Of a stretch of DNA of 64,000 nucleotides, positions 43,357 to 51,752 are shown piece by piece. Origin of the DNA: Massilia rubra (GTDB lineage Bacteria > Pseudomonadota > Gammaproteobacteria > Burkholderiales > Burkholderiaceae_D); the NCBI RefSeq assembly GCF_011682065.1, contig NZ_VUYU01000006.1, positions 248,001-312,000 on the forward strand. Reading direction: 5' to 3'. Under the pieces are notes generated by a model that searched no databases, had not been told where the DNA came from, and saw only the letters and a list, made by a program, of their open reading frames with translations. The position numbers were made by a program, and so were the translations under genes. How positions within the stretch are numbered: the first letter of the stretch is position 1; every line of letters starts with the position of its first letter.

Positions 43357-43956
43357 ATGAAGATACGCCTCGCTTTGCCTTTTCAACGCTTGTTTCCAGC
43401 GAACGTCTCCGGCATGCGCGCATGGCCGGCCCTGATCATCGCGCTATGCGCCGGATGCGCGCATACAAGCAAGCCGCCAGGCCAGCCGGTGGCCGCGCAA
43501 TTGCAAGAACTGCGCACGCACCTGACAAAAGCCGTGCTCTATATAGGTCCGACCGGCTGGTCGTTCAACGTCGCACAAAAGGAAGAGGACTTGCCTACCA
43601 TCTCGTGCGAATACATCCTGACCACGCCCGATACCTTGTCGACGCTGATGGATATTCTCGATCGCGCCAGGTTCGTGCAGGATAAACCGCCGACGATGCT
43701 CAACGCGCGCATCGGTGTCTATCTTCACCAGGATAACGGCGCGATATCGAAACTCATTCTCTCCAATGCGTTTCGGGGTGAGGGTGCGCGCGGCGTGTAC
43801 GACAACGGGACCGACGTTGTTTCCAGTCTCGAGTTCCCGAAAGAGTTGCGCGCTTTTGCCATGACCCTGCAACAGACCAAGCCAAACTGGTATTGCGACG
43901 GCGAGAAAAAAGGCGCCGCAGCACGTGAACCGGCACCCGGCAATCAGCCGCAATGA
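43357..43956 (+). CDS. Hypothetical lipoprotein
   Basis: 199 residues from ATG 43357 (the frame open from 43315 adds residues without a ribosome site). The N-terminal basic segment is followed by a hydrophobic stretch PALIIALCAGC whose LCAGC resembles a lipobox. The mature part shows mixed alpha-beta segments (AVLYIGPTGWSFNV, YVNGTD-like DNGTDVVSSLEF) with Cys at SCEY and WYCDG. No family recognised. Envelope location is inferred from the signal. Confidence 0.68.
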   Translation: MKIRLALPFQRLFPANVSGMRAWPALIIALCAGCAHTSKPPGQPVAAQLQELRTHLTKAVLYIGPTGWSFNVAQKEEDLPTISCEYILTTPDTLSTLMDILDRARFVQDKPPTMLNARIGVYLHQDNGAISKLILSNAFRGEGARGVYDNGTDVVSSLEFPKELRAFAMTLQQTKPNWYCDGEKKGAAAREPAPGNQPQ

Positions 43957-44054
43957 AAAGAAGAAAACGATGAACGCCGCCTTCCTGCCGCCGTTGCGCG
44001 GCGCTGCTCGCCGGCGCCGGCGCCGGGCTGCTGGCGGCGCGCCGCGTCTGACGC

Positions 44055-44249
44055 TCAGTCAGTACCGACAACCGGAATGCCGAGGAACTTCTGCAGGTCG
44101 ACCACGCGCGGTCCGACCTGTTCGATGGCGTCGGCCAGGCGCGCGCGCGGAACGCCGAACTGCTCGGTCCAGTAGGCGAGTTCGGCCTCCACATTGACGT
44201 TGATGCGGTCGTAGTCTTGCGGATTCGGTTCGAGCGGATTGTCTGACAT
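44055..44249 (-). CDS. DUF3606 small protein
   Basis: 64 residues from ATG 44249 (GGAGAAAAACACC upstream). MSDNPLEPNPQDYDRINVN, then LAYWTEQFGVPRARLADAIEQ and VVDLQKFLG match the short DUF3606 family, likely a small helix-turn-helix-like cytosolic protein of unknown function found as single genes in many betaproteobacteria and alphaproteobacteria. Confidence 0.87.
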   Translation of the reverse strand: MSDNPLEPNPQDYDRINVNVEAELAYWTEQFGVPRARLADAIEQVGPRVVDLQKFLGIPVVGTD

Positions 44250-44352
44250 GGTGTTTTTCTCCAGAATGGCGCGGTAGCGCACGTGTTCCCACAGCTTGCC
44301 GGCGCGCCGCGCCGCGCTCCGTTCGATGACGAACGCAGGGCGTCTTCCGTCA

Positions 44353-44394
44353 CCTTGCACGCAGGCCGTCTCCCGCCGCCTTGCACGCAGGCCG
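44353..44394 (+). repeat. Short direct repeat of CCTTGCACGCAGGCCG
   Basis: The 16-base unit occurs at 44353-44368 and again at 44379-44394, upstream of the DUF3142 gene. It may be a binding-site pair or a small duplication. Confidence 0.7.
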
Positions 44395-44449
44395 GACACT
44401 CGGAGTAAGGGAGTAAGATAGCGCCCACCTCACGCCGCCCCGATCGATC

Positions 44450-45247
44450 ATGCACCGCCTTCCCGCGCTTTTGCTCACCGTGTTTTTGCTTACCTGTTTC
44501 GCCCTGACGCTCAGGATGGACAGCGGCGCCGGCGGCGCGCGGCCGGTCCATCCGGCGCTGGCCGCCCTGCCCGCCGAGCTGGTATGGGCGTGGGAGCGGC
44601 CGGAAGACTTGCGCTGGCTGGCGCCGGACATCGGCGTGGCCTATGTGGCGTCCTCCGTGCTGCTGCAGGGCGACGAGACCCAGGTGTACCGGCGCGCCAG
44701 CGCCCTGCTGCTCGCACCCGGCGCGCCGCGCGTGCCGGTGCTGCATGTGGATATGTCGTGGCGCCGCCCGCCCGCGCTCAGCGAGGCCCAGAGCCGGCGC
44801 GTGGCCGACGAATTGCTGCGCCTGGCCGCCCAGGCCAACCGCAAGGTGGTGCAGCTCGACTTCGAGGTGCGCCGCTCGCAGCGCCCTTTCCTGGCGCGCA
44901 CCATCGGCGCCATCCGCGCGCGCCTCGATCCGTCCATCGCGCTGTCGGTCACGGCGCTGGCGTCGTGGTGCCTGGACGATTACTGGCTGCACGACATCGC
45001 CGCCGACGAAGTGGTGCCGATGGCCTTTCGCATGGGCCAGGCGCAGCATGCCCTGCGCGCGCGCCTGCTGCAACAGCGCGGCTTTACGCGTGCGCGCTGC
45101 GGCGCGGCGATCGGCTTTTCCACCGACGAACCGATGATGGCGGTGCGCGAAGGCCGCCGCTACTATTTTTCTCCGCAAGCCTGGAGCGCCGCGCGCTGGC
45201 AGGCGCTGCGCGACACTCCCCGTTCAACCATTCCATCGAGACTTTGA
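44450..45247 (+). CDS. DUF3142 domain protein
   Basis: 265 residues with an N-terminal signal anchor (ALLLTVFLLTCFALTL). Then ELVWAWERPEDLRWLAPDIG and VAYVASSVLLQGDE mark the DUF3142 family, a TIM-barrel-like exported protein. VVQLDFEVRRSQRPFLAR and IALSVTALASWCLDDYW follow. Two bases separate its stop from the start of the 757-residue partner. Function unknown; co-occurrence suggests an envelope or exopolysaccharide role. Confidence 0.87.
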   Translation: MHRLPALLLTVFLLTCFALTLRMDSGAGGARPVHPALAALPAELVWAWERPEDLRWLAPDIGVAYVASSVLLQGDETQVYRRASALLLAPGAPRVPVLHVDMSWRRPPALSEAQSRRVADELLRLAAQANRKVVQLDFEVRRSQRPFLARTIGAIRARLDPSIALSVTALASWCLDDYWLHDIAADEVVPMAFRMGQAQHALRARLLQQRGFTRARCGAAIGFSTDEPMMAVREGRRYYFSPQAWSAARWQALRDTPRSTIPSRL

Positions 45248-45249
45248 TC

Positions 45250-47523
45250 ATGCGTCTTTCCCGCACCTGTTCCCTGCTTGCCTCCGCCATGCTGTGGATC
45301 TCCGCCGCGCCGGCCTCGGCCAGCGGCGACGACTTTTACCAGACCAGCCGCTTCGCCTCCGAATTCCAGCCCGCCAACGCCGCGCTGTTCGCCGCCGGCA
45401 ATGTGGGCGTCCTGCCGGGCAGTTACTGGCGCGTGTACCACTACCTGGCTTACCAGGCCGCGCGGGGCCGCCCGCTGAGCAAGCAGCAGGTGGCGGCGCT
45501 GCACATCGATTCCTGGCACGTGGGCACGACCAGCGCGTGGAATGGCCTGGACTCCGATGGTGACGGCCCGTCGAGCTGGCTGGCCGCGCGCGCGCCGCTG
45601 GCGGCGCAACTGGCGCTGCCGGCCGAGATGCAGATCGACGTGACGGCCGTCGCCGCGCGCGGCGACCCGTATCTGAATTGCCATCCGGACGCCTTCAAGC
45701 AGGCCGGCCTGACCATGGCCGCGCGCGCCGGGCTCGCTGCCGGCGGCAAGCCGGACGCCTGGTTCAAGCTGTGGCTGCAAGGCCAGGATGCGGTGTTCGC
45801 CAACTGCGAGGAGCCGCGCCACGACTGGGACAAGCCGGTGCCGAAACGCGTGGTCAAGCTACCGCCGCCGCTGCCGGCCGACACCCCCGCCTGGCTGCGC
45901 CACGACCACGCCTACCAGAGCGCCGCCGCCAATTTTTACGCGCGTAATTTCGACCAGGCGCGCAGCCAGTTCCAGCAGATTGCGCGTGAGCCGGCCTCGC
46001 CGTGGCAAGCCCTGGCGCCCTACCTTGCGGCGCGCACCCTGATCCGCAAGGCCACGCTTCAATTCCCGCTGGGCGAGCAGCCAGCGGCGCGCGAGCGCCT
46101 GGACGCCCTGGCGCAAGCGAAGCTGGAGCTCGACGCGCTGGCGCAAACGTCGGCCCCGGCCAGGCAGATGGCGACCCTGGTCGACGCCCGCCTGGACCCG
46201 GCCGCGCGCCTGGCCGCGCTGGCGCGCGCGCTCGAGAAAGAGCCGTTCGGTCCCGACACCGCGCGCATGCTGAGCGACTACCTGGTGCTGATGGACAAGC
46301 TGCCGCGCAGTGTCACCATGGCCGCCAGGGAACCGATGACGGCGTGGATCGCCAGCATGCAGGCCGACGCGGTGCTCGATCAATGGTCGTCCGACCGGGG
46401 CGAACTGTTGCAGGCGCAACGCGTGGCTGCGCTCGAGACCCTGCGCAAGAGCTGGCTCAAGCAAGCCGACCCGATCTGGCTGGCGCCATTGCTGAGCCTG
46501 GCCCGTTCGAACGAGCTGAGCGCGGCCGAACGCAAGGCCGCGTCGGCCATGCCGGCCAACCATCCGCTGTACCAGACCGTGCAATACCATCTGGCGCGCC
46601 TGGCGCTGGCCGAACGCCAGGGCGAGCGCGCCGACCACGATATCGACCGTCTGCTCGCGGCCCAGGGCAAGCAGATGTCGGCGGCCACCAGCAACCGCTT
46701 CCTTTCGCTGAAGATGCTCTCGGCCGGCACGCTCGACGCGTTCCTGACAGCGGCGCCGCGCCGCATCGATCAGGTCGAGCGCGGCGAAGAAATCGACGCG
46801 GCCCCGGCCAAGACGGACGAACAGGCCACCGACGACGATTTCGACGTCGCCGTCTGGCGCCACCTGCCGATGGCCGAACTGAAGGTGCTGCGGGCGCACC
46901 GGCTGCTGCCGCCAGCCTGGAAAGCGAAGCTGGAAGAAGGCATGCTGGCGCGCGCCCTGAGCGCGGGCGACGAGGAAACTGCGCTGAGCCTGCTCGACGC
47001 GGTCGCCAAGCCGCGCAAGAGCACCGCGCATTTGTACCAGCGCTACCGCAAGGCGGCCAGCGGCGCCGAGCGCAAGGTCGCTGGCGCGCTGATCCTGGTC
47101 AACACGCCGGAATTGCATCCTGCCTTGTTCGACAAGGAAGAGAAAAAGCGCTACTGGGGTTGCAAGAAGGAGTGGGGCGACGGCCCGGTGGTGGTGCGCC
47201 AGGGCGCGCCGGCCCCGCGCTTTTTAAGCGCGCAGCAGACGCTGGAGGCGGCCAAGGAGCAGGCAGCACTGCTGCGCCTGCCCCTGCGCACCGAGTTCCT
47301 CGCGCCCACCCTGCTGCCATGGGCGCGCACCAAACCGGCCGGTGAAGAAGCGCCGAAAGCGCTGCACTTGCTGGTCGCGTCCACCCGCATGGAGTGCCCG
47401 TACGGCACCGAGGTGCCCGAAGCGGCGCAGTTGCGCGCACGCTACTCGCGCGAGGCGTATGAAGTGGTCCACAAATACTATCCGGCGAGTAAATGGACCA
47501 AGGCCACCAAATATTTCTATTGA
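45250..47523 (+). CDS. Large exported tetratricopeptide-like protein
   Basis: 757 residues from ATG 45250, two bases after the DUF3142 stop, so likely translated from the same message. A signal peptide (LSRTCSLLASAMLWISAAPA) precedes a helical protein with an N-terminal domain containing WNGLDSDGDGPSSW (possible calcium loop) and helix-pair repeats such as AYQSAAANFYARNFDQARSQF, WQALAPYLAARTLIRKA and YHLARLALAERQGERADHDI, of TPR type. No catalytic motif was found. It always appears next to DUF3142 in related genomes to my recollection, but I cannot check that here. Confidence 0.8.
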   Translation: MRLSRTCSLLASAMLWISAAPASASGDDFYQTSRFASEFQPANAALFAAGNVGVLPGSYWRVYHYLAYQAARGRPLSKQQVAALHIDSWHVGTTSAWNGLDSDGDGPSSWLAARAPLAAQLALPAEMQIDVTAVAARGDPYLNCHPDAFKQAGLTMAARAGLAAGGKPDAWFKLWLQGQDAVFANCEEPRHDWDKPVPKRVVKLPPPLPADTPAWLRHDHAYQSAAANFYARNFDQARSQFQQIAREPASPWQALAPYLAARTLIRKATLQFPLGEQPAARERLDALAQAKLELDALAQTSAPARQMATLVDARLDPAARLAALARALEKEPFGPDTARMLSDYLVLMDKLPRSVTMAAREPMTAWIASMQADAVLDQWSSDRGELLQAQRVAALETLRKSWLKQADPIWLAPLLSLARSNELSAAERKAASAMPANHPLYQTVQYHLARLALAERQGERADHDIDRLLAAQGKQMSAATSNRFLSLKMLSAGTLDAFLTAAPRRIDQVERGEEIDAAPAKTDEQATDDDFDVAVWRHLPMAELKVLRAHRLLPPAWKAKLEEGMLARALSAGDEETALSLLDAVAKPRKSTAHLYQRYRKAASGAERKVAGALILVNTPELHPALFDKEEKKRYWGCKKEWGDGPVVVRQGAPAPRFLSAQQTLEAAKEQAALLRLPLRTEFLAPTLLPWARTKPAGEEAPKALHLLVASTRMECPYGTEVPEAAQLRARYSREAYEVVHKYYPASKWTKATKYFY

Positions 47524-47527
47524 GGCA

Positions 47528-47691
47528 AGCAGCCTGTCGGACTTGGGGAGTCGAAGCGAAAAAATAGCTGGGCGAGGCCAGATTTTGACGATTTCGCAGT
47601 GCCAATAGCGAGCTATTGGCCGAGAAAGCGGCGAAATATGGACCGTCCCAGGTATTTTTGCAGCCGACGATCCCAAGTCCGACAGGCTGCT
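47528..47691. mobile_element. MITE-like hairpin element, 164 bp
   Basis: Its ends are perfect 20-base inverted repeats, AGCAGCCTGTCGGACTTGGG (47528-47547) and its complement (47672-47691). The interior is also imperfectly palindromic, around an exact GCCAATAGC/GCTATTGGC stem near the middle, so the whole unit can fold into one long hairpin. It starts five bases after the stop of the preceding gene and probably also stops transcription. No transposase ORF is present. I read it as a non-autonomous repeat of a class common in Oxalobacteraceae. Confidence 0.8.
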
Positions 47692-47707
47692 AGTCCGGCC
47701 ACAGCGC

Positions 47708-48181
47708 TTACGAGGTAAAGTCGCCACCGGCGGTGCTGAAATGGATATTGGCCTCGCTGGTGAAGCGCACCAGGATGGAAACGCCAATGCCCCAGAATAC
47801 CGGTCCGCCGCCGCCGGCCCAGGTGTTCGATGCATCGATGCCGCCGCCATGGTTGCCGGTCAGGTTCAAGCCATCATAATTGCGGATCCGGTTAGGACCG
47901 TCCCAGATATGGGCCGCTTCCACCCGCGCGCCGGGGCTGGCGTTGTACAGGACGAACACGCGGTCCAGCGTCACCCGCTTGCCGTCGGTGATCACCGGGG
48001 TGGGAATGGCGAAGTGAAACCAGTTGGTCTGGTTGGCCGCGCCGCGGAAGGTGGTGCCCCAGCCGACGCGCAGTCCGGTCACATCGGTCCAGGGTATGCC
48101 ATTGACCAGGCGCAAACGCGTGTTGCCGGGAATTTCGACCTGGGCGACGTAGCCAGGGACCCACATTGCTTGCAGTGCCAT
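47708..48181 (-). CDS. Beta-rich hypothetical protein (DUF6623-like)
   Basis: 157 residues from ATG 48181 (AGGAGAACTAAA). No signal peptide. The sequence alternates beta strands with aromatic loops (MWVPGYVAQVEIPGN, GWGTTFRGAANQTNWFHFAI, VFVLYNASPGARVEAAHIWD) and ends VRFTSEANIHFSTAGGDF. The pattern resembles annotations as DUF6623, a small beta-sandwich; this is my recollection and is not secure. Confidence 0.65.
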   Translation of the reverse strand: MALQAMWVPGYVAQVEIPGNTRLRLVNGIPWTDVTGLRVGWGTTFRGAANQTNWFHFAIPTPVITDGKRVTLDRVFVLYNASPGARVEAAHIWDGPNRIRNYDGLNLTGNHGGGIDASNTWAGGGGPVFWGIGVSILVRFTSEANIHFSTAGGDFTS

Positions 48182-48341
48182 TTTAGTTCTCCTCATACAC
48201 GTTCAAGGGGACAGGCAGGCACGCACGGTGGCGTCCTGGACCTGAACCCAGCGTACGGGAGCGGATGCGACCCTTGTTTGGCCAGTGTCAGCGCGCCGCC
48301 TGTGCCAGCACAGAGGCGGCGTCACATGCCGGGAGGCATAG

Positions 48342-48785
48342 TCAGTCGCGGGGGGACAGTTCCTCGCGCAACTGCATCAGCAGTTCGCCCAGGCGGTTCT
48401 TGCCTTTGCCGTTCGGGCCGATGCCCCAGTAACTGTCGTAGGGCGAGTCCTCGATGAGGCGTTTCTTGCCGGTGCCGAGCAGCAGCGCGCGCAGCTCGGG
48501 GTCCTGGAATTTCTGGCGCAAGCCGCGCAGCATGATGCTTTCTTTCACCTCATCCCAGTCGCGCCGGATCGGGGTGGCGCGGCTCTGGCCGAGGTCCTTG
48601 GCCTGCTTGGGCGAGCCGCACCCGAGGATGCGCTCGAACTGGGCGCTGCCTTCGAATTTCATGGCCTGGAAATAGTGCTCCATCGTGCGCCAGGCATGCC
48701 CGTCGAGCGAAAACGCACTACCGGCGAAGTTGGACAAGGCCGCGTAACGGCCGTCCTTGCCGAAAAAATAGATGTCTTTCGCCAT
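48342..48785 (-). CDS. NADAR family protein (YbiA-like)
   Basis: 147 residues. NADAR hallmarks are visible: SNFAGSAFSLDGHAWRTMEH, YFQAMKFEGSAQFERI, ATPIRRDWDEVKESIM, and the C-terminal SYWGIGPNGKGKNRLGELLM. Family members hydrolyse N-glycosidic bonds, for example of riboflavin intermediates, and some reverse ADP-ribosylation of guanine. Whether this one acts on metabolites or nucleic acid is unknown; no DarT-type toxin is nearby. ATG 48785, ribosome site GGAAATGGC. Confidence 0.9.
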   Translation of the reverse strand: MAKDIYFFGKDGRYAALSNFAGSAFSLDGHAWRTMEHYFQAMKFEGSAQFERILGCGSPKQAKDLGQSRATPIRRDWDEVKESIMLRGLRQKFQDPELRALLLGTGKKRLIEDSPYDSYWGIGPNGKGKNRLGELLMQLREELSPRD

Positions 48786-48922
48786 TTCCCGGCCACAAAA
48801 ATGTTATTGGATCGATATTATAGTCCGTGCAGATCCGAGCACTTCCTCAAAATTTCTTTTTGGCATTACGGGCGGTCCTCACCTAAGATACTGGCTTACC
48901 AGAATGAAGAAAGAAGTGCGCC

Positions 48923-49399
48923 GTGGACCAAGCGAAGACCGACCTGCAAGGCGTGAAAGGCTGGCTGATTGTGGTGGGATTGATCGTGGTGATCGGGCCG
49001 CTGTATATGCTGGCCGTGATGCCGAAAATGCTCAAGGACTTCTTCTACGGAGAACCATGGGCCGCCATTAACGCGCCGGGCAGCGTCGTGCATTGGGGAT
49101 GGAAGCCCCTGGTGTTGCTCGAAGTATCCTTCGGCATTGCCGCCTTCATCGGATCGATCGTGCTGTTTTGCCAGTTCTTCGGCAAACAACGCGGCTTTCC
49201 CAGATTGTTCATTGCAACGCAAATTCTGTCGATCCTCTTCTATTTCGGCTATACGATCGCCCTGCACCTGATGCTGCCCGGCCGCCCCCTGCTCGACACG
49301 GACTCTATCGTTGCGCTCTTGCGAACGTTAGTGCCGCCGCTGATATGGATACCCTATATGCTCAAGTCCGAGCGGATCAAACAAACGTTCGTGGAATAA
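48923..49399 (+). CDS. DUF2569 membrane protein, GTG start
   Basis: 158 residues, start GTG 48923 preceded by AAAGAAGTGCGCC. Four hydrophobic segments: GWLIVVGLIVVIGPLYML, PLVLLEVSFGIAAFIGSIV, LFIATQILSILFYFGYTIA and a last near LVPPLIWIPYML. KGWLIVVG and WIPYMLKSERIKQTF match the DUF2569 family. Inner membrane, role unknown. A downstream cupin gene starts 19 bases after its stop. Confidence 0.86.
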   Translation: MDQAKTDLQGVKGWLIVVGLIVVIGPLYMLAVMPKMLKDFFYGEPWAAINAPGSVVHWGWKPLVLLEVSFGIAAFIGSIVLFCQFFGKQRGFPRLFIATQILSILFYFGYTIALHLMLPGRPLLDTDSIVALLRTLVPPLIWIPYMLKSERIKQTFVE

Positions 49400-49418
49400 T
49401 TTTTCAAAGGAGTGGTTC

Positions 49419-49715
49419 ATGCCCTTATTCGACTTGCCCGGTCTTGCCGGCGCGCTGCCGGCAGCGTGGCAATCCCATGTGCTGGGCCAGGTCGGCCCGG
49501 CCAGGGTCAAGCTGCTCAGGATGGACGCGCTGGCCTATGGCGAGGAAACGCATGACTATAACGAGGCCCTGCTGGTGATGACGGGGCAGATGCTGCTGGA
49601 TGTGGCAGGGGCGGCTGTAACGGTCGAGGCCGGCAGCATGTACCTGGTCGAGGCGGGAACGCCGCACGCTGTGCTGGCGGGCAGCCACGGCAGCCTGGTG
49701 ATCGTCGATCTGTGA
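49419..49715 (+). CDS. Cupin domain protein
   Basis: 98 residues with the two cupin motifs reduced: TGQMLLDVAGAAVTVEAGSM and PHAVLAGSHGSLVIVDL (the metal His residues are only partly kept: H in THDYNEAL and PHAV). A small single-domain cytosolic cupin, maybe a sensor or isomerase-like binding protein. RBS AAAGGAGTGGTTC before ATG 49419. Probably cotranscribed with the DUF2569 gene. Confidence 0.85.
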   Translation: MPLFDLPGLAGALPAAWQSHVLGQVGPARVKLLRMDALAYGEETHDYNEALLVMTGQMLLDVAGAAVTVEAGSMYLVEAGTPHAVLAGSHGSLVIVDL

Positions 49716-49761
49716 GCGCCCTCCGGCGGCCCGTTCAGATACCTCGTGCGCCCTGCCCTGA

Positions 49762-50109
49762 TTAGTCGAGGTCGTCCCAGGCGTCCTTCAGCGGCCCCAC
49801 GACGACGTCTTCCAGCAAGGTTTGCTGCGTCAGCCAGGCGCCCACCAGGGCGCGATGCTCATCGCCCAAGGGCGGCGATCCCGCGCCCGCCGACACCCAG
49901 CCACTGAACGCGTCGCTCAAGCCGCCACCGAAGACCAGGCCATTGCCCTCGATCGCGATGTCGATGAAATCATCCATCATCGCGAACAGCTTGTCCTTGT
50001 CCGGCGCGCCCCGGAAGCGGGCCTCGACGGCGAACGTGAACTCCTGAAACTGAGCGACATGCTGTCCCTTTTTTGTGCGCCGGTGCAGGCGCTCGTTGGC
50101 ACGAATCAT
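49762..50109 (-). CDS. yggL: YggL family 50S ribosome-binding protein
   Basis: 115 residues from ATG 50109 (GGAGAGCAG). The YggL/DUF469 pattern is plain: QFQEFTFAVEARFRG, DDFIDIAIEGNGLVFGGGL, GWVSAGAGSP, HRALVGAWL and the C-terminal LKDAWDDLD. YggL binds the ribosomal large subunit and is linked to ribosome assembly or stress. A scrap of its 3' end recurs at 52695-52744. Confidence 0.92.
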   Translation of the reverse strand: MIRANERLHRRTKKGQHVAQFQEFTFAVEARFRGAPDKDKLFAMMDDFIDIAIEGNGLVFGGGLSDAFSGWVSAGAGSPPLGDEHRALVGAWLTQQTLLEDVVVGPLKDAWDDLD

Positions 50110-50199
50110 CTTCTCTGCTCTCCATTTGGACCATGGGTCGGGCCGCTGGCGCAAGGCGCCTGGCCCAAGCTCACACGGGCTGTTCGAGGACACGCCCGT

Positions 50200-50430
50200 T
50201 TACGGCGTGCACACACTATTGCGGCCCTTGCGCGTGAGCCCCAGCGAAAAATTGCGTTTGCGCGTGTAATGCTTGTCGCCGCCCTTGTAGAACAGCGCGA
50301 TGGAACTGGTGATGACCTTCCGCACTGTGGCTTTCCGAATCTTGAACACCTGATCCTTGTGCAGCACGCGAACGCCCGCGACGCCCGACGAGTTGATCAG
50401 ACTGTGCCGCCACTTTGCGTCGCCGTCCAC
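50200..50430 (-). CDS. Hypothetical basic small protein, GTG start
   Basis: 76 residues from GTG 50430, chosen because CGAGGAGCGCC lies right before it; the frame extends further up without a usable site. The protein is basic: HKDQVFKIRKATVRKVITSS and DKHYTRKRNFSLGLTRKGRN. No domain is recognised. It may be a fragment; the Lys/Arg-rich composition would suit nucleic acid binding. Confidence 0.5.
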   Translation of the reverse strand: MDGDAKWRHSLINSSGVAGVRVLHKDQVFKIRKATVRKVITSSIALFYKGGDKHYTRKRNFSLGLTRKGRNSVCTP

Positions 50431-50529
50431 GGCGCTCCTCGTGAAATGTCGTCTGAACAACAAACCGTTTGCAAGCTTACCATTTGATGTGAGATGAATG
50501 TCACACTGAACAAAAACCAACAAAGACGC

Positions 50530-51012
50530 TCACCTGCGTTCCAATACGCCCGTCTCACTCGCCAGTTCCTGCACGCGCTGCAGATTCTTTTCGGCCACGC
50601 AAGTGAGCTGGGTCGTACCGCGCGCATTGCCGGCGCCGCCACCAATGCTGGCCATGGCGAAGGCGCACTGATGCAGGCGGTAGGATGCGAACGCCGTGTT
50701 CGATGCCCGCAGCCTGGCCCTTGCCTGCTGGATGTAGCTGTCGTCTTCATCCCACCTGGCGATGACGCCGTCCGCCTTGGCCTCGGCCTTTTTCAGCGCC
50801 AGCGCGCTCTTGATGGCCAACTTCTCAATGCATTCATGCTTGCCGGCCATCGAATACTGCTCGCAGTCGTCGAACGGGTTGACTGGCGGCGCCGCTCTGG
50901 CCGCTAGCGCCGGCAGTGACAACAGGGGCGCGGCAAGCAACGCCAGGACGATCCGGGCCACGCCATGGCGAAGCGTAGCGGGATGTTGCACTTTGGATTT
51001 CTGGACATGCAT
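50530..51012 (-). CDS. LprI-like four-cysteine exported protein, copy 1
   Basis: 160 residues with a long signal peptide (VLALLAAPLLSLPALAARA). The mature domain shares the pattern of the other three copies: C-x10-C (DDCEQYSMAGKHECIEKL), WDEDDSY, and QCAFAM with C-x21-C ending LTC. Four conserved Cys suggest two disulfides. The W-x-E-D-D and (F/Y)..YR..QC features resemble DUF1311/LprI lysozyme inhibitors. Periplasmic location expected. Start ATG 51012 with AAAAGG upstream. Confidence 0.78.
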   Translation of the reverse strand: MHVQKSKVQHPATLRHGVARIVLALLAAPLLSLPALAARAAPPVNPFDDCEQYSMAGKHECIEKLAIKSALALKKAEAKADGVIARWDEDDSYIQQARARLRASNTAFASYRLHQCAFAMASIGGGAGNARGTTQLTCVAEKNLQRVQELASETGVLERR

Positions 51013-51106
51013 ACGACTGCCTTTTCAACAAATGAGTGCCGCCGCCAGTGGGCGCGGTCACGGCTGGAGCGCCGCTTCTTGCGATAGTTTCGCCGCGTCG
51101 AAACGC

Positions 51107-51550
51107 TTAATCCGGCGGAAAATGGTCCGTATAGCGCTTTAACTCCAGCGCCCGCTCGGTATTCGCGGCGCCCAAACAGGCAAGCCGGCTGATCTCGTGC
51201 GCGTTACCGATGGCGCCGCCGCGCAGCGAATCGGCAAACGCGCACTTGGCCTCGCGGTAGCGCACAAAGGCGACGCCGGCGGACCGCATCGTGGTCCTGG
51301 CAATGTTTTTGTAACGGTCATTCTCGAACCACTGGGCAATTTTTTGCAGCGCAGCGGCCTCGGCCTTCTTCAAGGATACCGTGCTCTTCGCATGCAATTT
51401 ACTGAAACAATCGTACCTGCCAGCTTGCGAAAACTCACCGCATTTTTTGTCTTCGACGCGTTGTGGCGCCGCAGCGGACGCTTGAGCCTGCACCGCACTC
51501 AGCGACGAAGCCAACAGCGCCACCAGAATAATGTTCACTACTGTGCGCAT
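51107..51550 (-). CDS. LprI-like four-cysteine exported protein, copy 2
   Basis: 147 residues; ATG 51550. Signal peptide MRTVVNIILVALLASSLSAV. Core motifs: KKCGEFSQAGRYDCFSKL, WFENDRY and KCAFADSLRGGAIGN followed by LACLG; the same C-x10-C and C-x21-C as the others. Its leader and first eight codons are duplicated (51513-51724 and 52254-52464). Inferred periplasmic inhibitor of a peptidoglycan hydrolase. Confidence 0.8.
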   Translation of the reverse strand: MRTVVNIILVALLASSLSAVQAQASAAAPQRVEDKKCGEFSQAGRYDCFSKLHAKSTVSLKKAEAAALQKIAQWFENDRYKNIARTTMRSAGVAFVRYREAKCAFADSLRGGAIGNAHEISRLACLGAANTERALELKRYTDHFPPD

Positions 51551-51724
51551 GAGGTTTTTTTCCTATATACAGCTGCTGCCGGGAATGCGCATGGCGATGT
51601 CATTGCAGCGCACGCTGGATTGACATTCCAACGCGCAGTAAGGATATCACTTTCCATGATAATAATGCCAACACTTAAGAAACAACCAACAAGGTTGAGA
51701 GTTGCAACCGCAACAAGACAGGCC
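51513..51724 (-). repeat. 212-bp duplicated leader, copy A
   Basis: Nearly identical to 52254-52464. It covers the first codons of the gene at 51550 (MRTVVNII), its ribosome-binding region and about 170 bases of upstream DNA, containing the AATGCCAACACT motif. In copy B the eight codons lead into a different reading, showing partial tandem duplication of a gene start. Confidence 0.9.
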
Positions 51725-51752
51725 GCCATTACAGGGCAGCACGACCGACGGA

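Noticed and set aside
43970..44197. Arg-rich ORF beginning MNAAFLPP
   Set aside because: Poly-Arg reading of a GC-rich repeat, antisense to DUF3606 for much of its length.
44584..45249. Upstream extension of the 757-aa protein (979-aa frame)
   Set aside because: The extension overlaps the DUF3142 gene in another frame and is Arg/Ala-rich; a signal peptide begins at 45250.
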